Shown: piece by piece, positions 58,693 through 64,000 of the stretch
How the letters are laid out: each line of letters begins with the position of its first letter
Numbering within the stretch: position 1 is the stretch's first letter
DNA from: DAOTMI01 sp964605545
Lineage (GTDB): Bacteria > Patescibacteriota > Microgenomatia > UBA12405
Direction: 5' to 3'
NCBI GenBank assembly: GCA_964605545.1
Contig: CAZSCX010000001.1
Location: forward strand, 25,680 to 89,679
Length of the DNA stretch: 64,000 nt
The notes under the pieces: model-generated
Database searches by the model: none
Seen by the model: the letters and a program-made list of their open reading frames with translations, nothing else
What the model was told of the DNA's origin: nothing
Translations under genes and position numbers: made by a program

Positions 58693-59887
58693 GGGCGTCG
58701 ATAGGACTCAATTTAGAAGCTTTGCGGGCTGGGGCAACACCAAATATTATACCGACGGCAGTAGAAACGCCAAAAGCGAGAATAACCGATTGAAGAGTGA
58801 CTTTGGCCGGGAAAACTTTGTCGATACCGAGAGCGCCAAGTGAACCAAGAATTATACCGATGCCACCACCAAGACAAGAGAGGATGATTGCCTCTATTAG
58901 AAATTGTAATAAAATTGCCCGAGGATAAGCACCAATGGCTTTGCGGAGACCGATTTCGCGGGTGCGTTCATTGACGGTGACAAGCATTATATTCATAATT
59001 CCAATTCCACCAACCACCAAAGAGATAGCGGCGATACCAGATAATGCAATTGTGAGGGTACTTAGTATCGTATTGATACTTGTCAATATTTGAGCTTGAT
59101 CGGCAACGGTGAAAGAATCTTCTTTTTTGTAAACTTTTCCCATTATGTTTTTGGCTTCCTTGGTAATGATTTCCAAATGTTCTTTATTGTTGGCTTTGAT
59201 AACAATACTTTGAATGTCGTGATTATTGCTCAAAACAAAACCAACGGTCAGGGGAATATAAATTGCATTGTCGGTACTTTGACCACCAATTCCCCTACCC
59301 TTGCTGTCGAGCATGCCGATAACTTTAAAATTGGTACCGGCATAATTTATTTTTTTGTTTAAGAAACCGGAATCGCCAAATAATTTTTCTTTTAATTCGG
59401 GGCCAATGACGGCAACTTTGGCTTTTTGGTTTTCTTCTCCGGTGGTAAACCAGCGGCCGTTTCCCGGGCTAGGAAGTGAATTCATGTTTTTGCCGTAATC
59501 GGCAGTAACAAAAATAACGCCTGGTTTGGCTTCGTTTTTTAAATATTTTACCTTGCCTCTGGTTTCGACCATAGGCAAAACCACAACATCATTTATTTTT
59601 TTTAGATTTACAACATCTCTTTCGGTAAATTTAATTAAACTGGAACTGCCATTGGGTCCATTTTGCATGATTGTACCGGGCATGACAAACAGGAGATTTG
59701 AGCCAAGACTTTCAAATTGATCGGCGACATAACTTTTTAGACCATTACCGATGGAGACCAGTAATATTACTGAACTAACGCCGATAATTATCCCTAGCGA
59801 GGTGAGAATAGTCCGGCTTTTATTTTTCAAAATAGAGCGAATGGATGATTTGATTAGATCATCAAGACTAGGTTTAAGTTTTAACAT
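58679..59887 (-). CDS. MacB-like ABC transporter permease
   Basis: 402 residues. MacB periplasmic-core plus FtsX permease layout: a first membrane helix (about 20-45) after R-S-I-L-K-N-K-S-R-T-I-L-T-S-L-G-I-I-I-G, a large extracytoplasmic domain (about 50-260) and three C-terminal helices with N-E-R-T-R-E-I-G-L-R-K-A-I-G. The ATPase is encoded separately upstream. In such type VII ABC systems the permease transmits force rather than forming a pore. With no outer membrane expected, it may export or act on surface proteins or peptides. Confidence 0.92.
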   Translation of the reverse strand: MLKLKPSLDDLIKSSIRSILKNKSRTILTSLGIIIGVSSVILLVSIGNGLKSYVADQFESLGSNLLFVMPGTIMQNGPNGSSSLIKFTERDVVNLKKINDVVVLPMVETRGKVKYLKNEAKPGVIFVTADYGKNMNSLPSPGNGRWFTTGEENQKAKVAVIGPELKEKLFGDSGFLNKKINYAGTNFKVIGMLDSKGRGIGGQSTDNAIYIPLTVGFVLSNNHDIQSIVIKANNKEHLEIITKEAKNIMGKVYKKEDSFTVADQAQILTSINTILSTLTIALSGIAAISLVVGGIGIMNIMLVTVNERTREIGLRKAIGAYPRAILLQFLIEAIILSCLGGGIGIILGSLGALGIDKVFPAKVTLQSVILAFGVSTAVGIIFGVAPARKASKLSPIDALRYE

Positions 59888-60600
59888 TTTTCCTCCCCGA
59901 CTATTTTGCCATCTTTTATAATTATTATTCTCTGGGCTTGTTTGGCTAAAGATAAATCATGGGTGACAAAAACGATTGTCCTTCCCTCTTTTTTGTTCAA
60001 ATATTTAAAAAGGTCCATAATTTCACGACCTGATTTACTGTCAAGATTACCGGTGGGTTCATCGGCAAGAATGATCTTGGGATTGTTGACCAGTGCTCGG
60101 GCAATAGCGACTCTTTGTTGCTGACCACCGGAAAGTTGAGCAGGAGTGTTTTGAATTTTGTCACTTAATTCGACTTTATGAAGCATTTCCAGACCGATTT
60201 TGTAATGAAGAGGATTGGGAATATCCGAGTAAAGTAGGGGTAAGGTAACGTTTTCGATAGCCGGAGTTTTGGGGAGCAGATTAAATTGTTGAAAAACAAA
60301 ACCAAGAGTTTGATTTCTAATTTGGGCTAATTGATTTTCGCTAAAGTTGGCAATTTTTTTGCCGTCAAGAAGAATTTCTCCAGAAGTTGGAATATCCAAG
60401 AGACCAATAATATGCATGAGGGTGGATTTGCCGGAGCCGGAAGCACCAGTGATGGCGACAAATTCACCTTCAAAAATTTGGCAACAGACACCATCGAGAG
60501 CATTGAATTTGACACCACCCAGAGTATAGGTTTTGACTACATTTCTTAATTCTAAAATTGGGGTCTTAGTTTTTTTTGATGATGACTTGATCATATTCAT
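59881..60600 (-). CDS. MacB/LolD-like ABC transporter ATPase
   Basis: 239 residues. Walker A G-A-S-G-S-G-K-S-T, signature L-S-G-G-Q-Q-Q-R, Walker B I-I-L-A-D-E-P-T-G-N-L-D-S, and H-loop F-V-T-H-D. The A-D-E-P-T-G-N-L-D form is typical of MacB, LolD and FtsE type ATPases. Overlaps the permease gene by 7 nt and the adaptor gene by 35 nt, so the start may be the Met two codons further on. Confidence 0.95.
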   Translation of the reverse strand: MNMIKSSSKKTKTPILELRNVVKTYTLGGVKFNALDGVCCQIFEGEFVAITGASGSGKSTLMHIIGLLDIPTSGEILLDGKKIANFSENQLAQIRNQTLGFVFQQFNLLPKTPAIENVTLPLLYSDIPNPLHYKIGLEMLHKVELSDKIQNTPAQLSGGQQQRVAIARALVNNPKIILADEPTGNLDSKSGREIMDLFKYLNKKEGRTIVFVTHDLSLAKQAQRIIIIKDGKIVGEEKC

Positions 60601-61579
60601 TAAGACCAGATTTAATTTCTATATCCGTGTCTGATTCAATACCGGTTTCGACATTTTTCTTTTGTATTTGTTTGTTTATCAAAACTTCAACATATTTTTG
60701 ACTATTTTCTTCATTAATAGCATCCAAGGGAACAGTGAGAACATTTTCTGCCTTAGCTAGAGGAATATTGACATTACCGGTCATTCCCAAACGATATTTT
60801 AGATTGCTATTGTCAACTGGCAGAGAAAAACGAATTTCGTAAACAGTAGAAGAAGATGAAGTAAGAGGATTAAAGGAAATAAAACTGATTTTTGAAGAGA
60901 TATTTTCAGTGGCAAAACTATCGAGGGTGACATTGGCATCCATTTCATTTTTTACTTTGTAAACATCTTCTTGATCGATTTCGGAACTAAAATAAATACT
61001 GGTCGGATCAACAATGGTATAAGTGGTAGTGGTAAAGACGATGTTGGTACCGGGGAGGGCTGGGGAAACATCGGTGACAATGCCATTTATGGGAGAGGTG
61101 ATGGTGGCGTATTTTATGGCTAAATCACTTAATTCATAATTAATGACAGAATTATTTAAAGTATTTTGATTGCGATCGAGAATTCTTTGAAATTCAGTGG
61201 TTATAACTTTATCTTTGTAATCATCGGCGGTATCGTGAAATTGAGAGAGAGTTGTGGTGTAGTTATTAAATTGAGTTTCGAGATTTTTTTTGAGACTAGT
61301 TTTGTCCAAAGAGGCAATAGCCTGATATTTTTTTACCCTATCCCCTACTTTGACTCCGACCCAAGCTAACTGACCACTGGTTTGAAATTGTAAAGTGGCT
61401 TTGGATGAAGCATCGATAAAACCGGAGAGAGCCAAAACAGATTCGATATTTTGTCTTTTTGGAGTAACTTGAATATATTTTTCTTTTGGTTTTCTAAATT
61501 TAGAAAAAACAAAAAAAAGAAAAAATACGGCGGCGAGAATAAGGATTAGCCTAGTGGGGCTTTTGACGATTTTTTTCAT
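60566..61579 (-). CDS. MacA/HlyD-like membrane fusion (adaptor) protein
   Basis: 337 residues. N-terminal membrane segment (about 10-25), a split barrel-sandwich domain (G-Q-L-A-W-V-G-V-K-V-G-D-R-V-K-K and I-T-S-P-I-N-G-I-V-T-D-V), a short helical hairpin (about 105-160) and beta-barrel domains. The hairpin is shorter than in adaptors that reach an outer-membrane channel, in line with a cell lacking such a channel. First of the adaptor-ATPase-permease unit. Confidence 0.9.
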   Translation of the reverse strand: MKKIVKSPTRLILILAAVFFLFFVFSKFRKPKEKYIQVTPKRQNIESVLALSGFIDASSKATLQFQTSGQLAWVGVKVGDRVKKYQAIASLDKTSLKKNLETQFNNYTTTLSQFHDTADDYKDKVITTEFQRILDRNQNTLNNSVINYELSDLAIKYATITSPINGIVTDVSPALPGTNIVFTTTTYTIVDPTSIYFSSEIDQEDVYKVKNEMDANVTLDSFATENISSKISFISFNPLTSSSSTVYEIRFSLPVDNSNLKYRLGMTGNVNIPLAKAENVLTVPLDAINEENSQKYVEVLINKQIQKKNVETGIESDTDIEIKSGLNEYDQVIIKKN

Positions 61580-61712
61580 AATCTGATTTAGTATTAAGAT
61601 AATCTGGAAAAAATTCGCCGTCGGGTGTTTCGTGACTGGCGAGATTTGTTTGATGATTTCTTTCGGTTTTCTTTGTACCTTTTAAGGTTGGTTTCTTTTC
61701 TGGATTTGACAT
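61551..61712 (-). CDS. Small unknown protein upstream of the adaptor gene
   Basis: 53 residues, M-S-N-P-E-K-K-P-T-L-K-G start, hydrophilic and probably disordered, ending K-P-H. A TATAAT (61726-61721) lies 8 nt before the ATG. The 3' end overlaps the adaptor start by 29 nt. Length and promoter support a real gene; no family recognised. Confidence 0.45.
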   Translation of the reverse strand: MSNPEKKPTLKGTKKTERNHQTNLASHETPDGEFFPDYLNTKSDYEKNRQKPH

Positions 61713-61721
61713 AATGGCTGA

Positions 61722-62921
61722 TTATACACTATTTAGTACTTCTTTGACCACTTTTCGGTCATCCCATGGGATTTTTTGGCCATCGATAGTCAGGGATTGT
61801 TCAGCACCTTTGCCGGTGATTAGAACAGTATCGCCTTTTTTGGCCAAAGATATGGCTTTTTGGATGGCATCTTTTCTGTCGAGAATTAAATGAAGTTTAT
61901 TTTTATCGATATGGATGGCAATATCGTTGGCAATGGTTTGAGGATTGTCGTTATAAGGATCGACATTGGTGACAATGGCAATATCAGCGTATTGGTTGGC
62001 TAAATCCCCCATTGGGGATCGTTTGGCAGGATCGCGGCCGCCACCTTCGGCACCAAGTAAAAGAATAATTTTATTATTTTTGGGGGTAAAATCTTGGGCA
62101 GTTTGGAGTAATTCTTTTAGAGAGACTGGTTCGTGAGCATAGTCGACAAGAATATTTAGACCGAGTTGATTGGGAATAAATTCCATACGGCCGGGAATGT
62201 AAGTTAATTCCTTAAAACTTTTTTGGATATCGATAGGTTTGATACCTAATTTTTGGCCAATTATGATTGCTGGAAGGGCGTTGTAAATATTTATTTTGCC
62301 AAGAATATTTAAAGAATATTTGAAGTTGTTTAATTCAAAATTGGATGAATCGATTATTTTTGCCTGATAATCGGATTTATTTTTGACACTAAAAGTAATT
62401 TTTTGGCTACATTTGTTGTTTAGATAATAAGTGGCGTGAGGGTCATCGACATTGGCAATAATTAAATTAGGACAGGTTTTGAATAATTTGGCCTTGGTAG
62501 ATTTATAATTTTCAAAACTGTTGTTATGGGATGGAAGATGCTCTGGGGTAAGGTTGGTGAAAATGGCAGTATCAAATTTGAGACCGAGATGACGGAATCG
62601 CTTAATTCCTTCCGAAGTGACTTCCAAAACAACATATTCGCATTTGGCCTGTACCATTTCTTTTAATAATTTTTGGAGAATAAAGTGACCGGGCATGGTC
62701 ATGTGATATTTATTTAGTTGTTCTTTATCCCCTATCCGAATATTGGCAGTGCCGACGAGTCCGCATTTATGGCCGTTATGATTTAAAACAGTCCAAATGA
62801 AGTTGGCGGTGGTAGTTTTGCCCTTGGTGCCTGTAATACCAATGATTTTTAGTTTTTTACTGGGAAAGCCATGGATAATTGGAGCCAAAAGAGCTTTGAG
62901 GTAGTTATAAAAGAGACGCAT
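61722..62921 (-). CDS. murE: MurE-like Mur ligase
   Basis: 399 residues. Mur ligase ATP site G-T-K-G-K-T-T, central motifs E-V-T-S-E-G and F-T-N-L-T-P-E-H-L, and the C-terminal domain with N-V-D-P-Y-N-D-N-P in place of the D-N-P-R signature. The N-terminal UDP-binding domain is reduced: the P-loop lies near residue 30 instead of about 115. It would add the third residue of the peptidoglycan stem. The D-N-P-R change makes the added amino acid uncertain, and another amide ligase role is possible. Confidence 0.85.
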   Translation of the reverse strand: MRLFYNYLKALLAPIIHGFPSKKLKIIGITGTKGKTTTANFIWTVLNHNGHKCGLVGTANIRIGDKEQLNKYHMTMPGHFILQKLLKEMVQAKCEYVVLEVTSEGIKRFRHLGLKFDTAIFTNLTPEHLPSHNNSFENYKSTKAKLFKTCPNLIIANVDDPHATYYLNNKCSQKITFSVKNKSDYQAKIIDSSNFELNNFKYSLNILGKINIYNALPAIIIGQKLGIKPIDIQKSFKELTYIPGRMEFIPNQLGLNILVDYAHEPVSLKELLQTAQDFTPKNNKIILLLGAEGGGRDPAKRSPMGDLANQYADIAIVTNVDPYNDNPQTIANDIAIHIDKNKLHLILDRKDAIQKAISLAKKGDTVLITGKGAEQSLTIDGQKIPWDDRKVVKEVLNSV

Positions 62922-62925
62922 TAGT

Positions 62926-63207
62926 CTATTTTACCTTATTTCTGAGTTCTTTGAGCTTCCACATAAAAAGTTTACCTGGGGTTTTAATGTTGGTTTGATC
63001 TTTGACGAAATAAAAGGCTTGATCCAGGATTTTTCGGTCAACAGTTTTGGCCAATTTAATATAAAGGGATTTATTTTTCCAATCGTCTAATTCGGAGGCA
63101 AGTTCTAAGCCGTAGGCTTGGTAATCATTTTTGACGTATTTGGTCCGCTTAGCTAAATCGGTTTTAAATTTTTCCAACGATTCAGATATTTTGGTTGGTT
63201 TACTCAT
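62926..63207 (-). CDS. Small unknown basic protein
   Basis: 93 residues, helical and basic (M-S-K-P-T-K-I-S-E-S-L-E-K-F-K then L-A-K-R-T-K-Y-V). No family recognised. It lies 4 nt before murE and starts at the stop of the 58-residue gene (TAATG overlap). A truncated second copy of its first 25 codons is found at 63608-63700. Confidence 0.6.
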   Translation of the reverse strand: MSKPTKISESLEKFKTDLAKRTKYVKNDYQAYGLELASELDDWKNKSLYIKLAKTVDRKILDQAFYFVKDQTNIKTPGKLFMWKLKELRNKVK

Positions 63208-63383
63208 TATCTATTTTTTTTATTTTTTGGTGAACGAGGTTTTGGAAGCTCAGTTGATGTTGGGTTTGGTGATTGAGTCAAGATGTTCTTTCCGTTGTAA
63301 ATTATTTTTTTTACACACGCCTCTTGATAATTAAATTCTTCATCGGGTACTTCATAATATTCGTCACCGAATTCTATTCCCAT
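63207..63383 (-). CDS. Small unknown protein with acidic start and Pro-rich basic end
   Basis: 58 residues: acidic N-terminus (G-D-E-Y-Y-E-V-P-D-E-E), one Cys, and a basic tail (P-K-P-R-S-P-K-N-K-K-N-R). Its stop shares bases with the next start (TAATG), which is good evidence for a translated gene. A TAAAAT-like box precedes the ATG. No family recognised. Confidence 0.45.
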   Translation of the reverse strand: MGIEFGDEYYEVPDEEFNYQEACVKKIIYNGKNILTQSPNPTSTELPKPRSPKNKKNR

Positions 63384-63428
63384 ACTCGATTTTAGTATTG
63401 ATGAGAAAAATTACAAGAGGAAGTTTGA

Positions 63429-63434
63429 TATAAT
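63429..63434 (+). promoter_or_regulatory. TATAAT -10 box of 63443 gene
   Basis: The box ends 8 nt before ATG 63443. Confidence 0.5.
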
Positions 63435-63442
63435 GCGGGTAT

Positions 63443-63649
63443 ATGGCAAACGTAGAAATTCATTTTACCAGTGAACAGTTTATGACTAAAAAGAAGATTA
63501 AGAAAGATAAGAGACCGACATTTGAGGGTTTAAATGAAAAATGGCCAGGTGTGTATCAAAAAGAATACAGTTCTGCCGGTAAACCGAAAGAGTTAGGTAG
63601 CATAAATTTAAAGCATTTGTTGACTGACGTATTTGGTTCTCTTGGCTAA
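63443..63649 (+). CDS. Small unknown protein
   Basis: 68 residues, basic middle (K-K-K-I-K-K-D-K-R-P) and a C-terminal helix. No family recognised. The promoter-like box upstream is the main support. Its 3' end overlaps the truncated gene copy on the minus strand. Confidence 0.45.
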   Translation: MANVEIHFTSEQFMTKKKIKKDKRPTFEGLNEKWPGVYQKEYSSAGKPKELGSINLKHLLTDVFGSLG

Positions 63650-63700
63650 TATTTTTTTATAGTTTTCCAGGGATTCGGATAAAGGTGTGGGTTTAGACAT
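63608..63700 (-). pseudogene. Truncated copy of the 62926-63207 gene
   Basis: A 30-codon frame (M-S-K-P-T-P-L-S-E-S-L-E-N-Y-K ... L-A-K-R-T-K-Y-V) matches 19 of the first 25 residues of the 93-residue protein and then diverges and stops. An upstream TAAAATTAGC-like sequence is kept. It looks like a decayed duplicate, though a functional micro-protein is not excluded. Confidence 0.6.
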
Positions 63701-63724
63701 TTAGCTTGGCTAATTTTAACATGT

Positions 63725-63730
63725 TATAAT
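63725..63730 (+). promoter_or_regulatory. TATAAT -10 box of 63738 gene, leaderless type
   Basis: The box ends 7 nt before ATG 63738. Confidence 0.5.
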
Positions 63731-63737
63731 CTGTTAT

Positions 63738-63956
63738 ATGGCTAACAAAGAATTGCTTTCTAGAATTCATGAGCAAATGGCAAACAAAAGAAGAATGGAA
63801 AAAAGTTTGAAACAAACTTTGGCTTATCATAGAAAACATTTTCCTGGAATTGTAAAAGATGTATGGCATTCTCCCCGTAAAATAAAGACCTTTGATTTTG
63901 AAGAGTGGAAACATATGTTTGATGTATTTTCTACCACGTCAAGAAGTGGACCGTAG
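63738..63956 (+). CDS. Small unknown helical protein
   Basis: 72 residues, basic amphipathic helix (R-I-H-E-Q-M-A-N-K-R-R-M-E-K-S-L-K) followed by an aromatic-rich stretch (F-E-E-W-K-H-M-F). No family recognised. The last 9 nt overlap the 3' end of tRNA-Ala on the other strand. Confidence 0.45.
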   Translation: MANKELLSRIHEQMANKRRMEKSLKQTLAYHRKHFPGIVKDVWHSPRKIKTFDFEEWKHMFDVFSTTSRSGP

Positions 63957-64000
63957 CAGACTTGAACTGCTCTCTCTGCAATGCGAATGCAGTGCTCTAC
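63948..64000 (-). tRNA. tRNA-Ala (CGC), partial
   Basis: The 3' two-thirds of a tRNA on the minus strand: end of the D-arm (GAGC), anticodon stem CTGCA/TGCAG with loop TTCGCAT (anticodon CGC), T-arm with TTCAAGT and acceptor strand ACGGTCC followed by A73. The 5' part is beyond the window. Confidence 0.85.

Noticed and set aside
1..64000. Alternative genetic code with TGA as sense codon
   Set aside because: dnaX, the gene at 14484, the gene at 45599 and the radical SAM gene end sensibly at TGA with neighbours starting at once.
1..64000. CRISPR arrays, insertion sequences or prophage
   Set aside because: No regular repeat-spacer pattern, no transposase and no phage structural genes seen; the tyrosine recombinase looks like a housekeeping Xer protein.

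Overview
The window is a low-GC, densely packed bacterial chromosome segment. Small operons, overlapping genes, short versions of translation proteins and a very large secreted-protein repertoire point to a Candidatus Patescibacteria (CPR) genome, most likely of the Microgenomates type. That placement is inferred from gene content and style; no rRNA gene is present. TGA is used as a stop (for example ending dnaX), so this is the standard bacterial code and not the Gracilibacteria/Absconditabacteria variant.

Region 1 (1-24.6 kb) is a surface or secreted-protein locus. A partial, divergently transcribed GH39-like glycoside hydrolase sits at the left edge. It is followed by 17 co-oriented genes, most with one N-terminal membrane segment, often followed by a shared Q-[ED]-x-R-x-x-A motif. 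Behind this come Cys-rich modules, Thr/Pro linkers, cohesin-like beta domains and C-terminal dockerin-like double calcium loops. They include a subtilisin-like protease, an FG-GAP propeller protein, a prepilin-like protein, a tandem pair of propeller-like paralogues and a cohesin-like protein with an LPKTG sorting motif. Together they look like a self-assembling, cellulosome-like surface complex.

Region 2 (24.6-34 kb, plus strand) is informational: rpsU, yqeY, a shortened ybeY, dnaX, ybaB, recR, a coiled-coil gene, cysS, rpsF-ssb-rpsR and a clear intrinsic terminator, then an unknown gene and two envelope proteases (CtpA-like and HtrA-like).

Region 3 (34-47.3 kb) holds a minus-strand block (short prfA, rpmE, a CYTH/uridine-kinase/CYTH fusion, hisS). 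After it come a CofE-like ligase, tRNA-His, a mutarotase-like gene, an inactive-looking metallo-beta-lactamase-fold protein, dnaB, tRNA-Leu, Lgt-like and miniature LspA-like membrane proteins, a DksA-type zinc finger, an RluA-family synthase, yebC and pta.

Region 4 (47.3-55.3 kb) has an unusual 608-nt spacer, a Xer-type recombinase with a possible dif-like site and a CIRCE-like dyad behind it, then gyrB-gyrA, a SpoU methyltransferase, a thioredoxin-fold membrane protein and a ferredoxin.

Region 5 (55.3-64 kb) contains a radical SAM KamA-like gene, a HEPN-like gene, a cluster of unknown small genes (one interrupted by an in-frame TAG), a MacAB-like exporter, murE, several tiny genes (one a truncated duplicate) and a partial tRNA-Ala.

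A theme across the window is that many genes carry a TATAAT-like -10 box 5-9 nt before the start codon, which predicts leaderless mRNAs.
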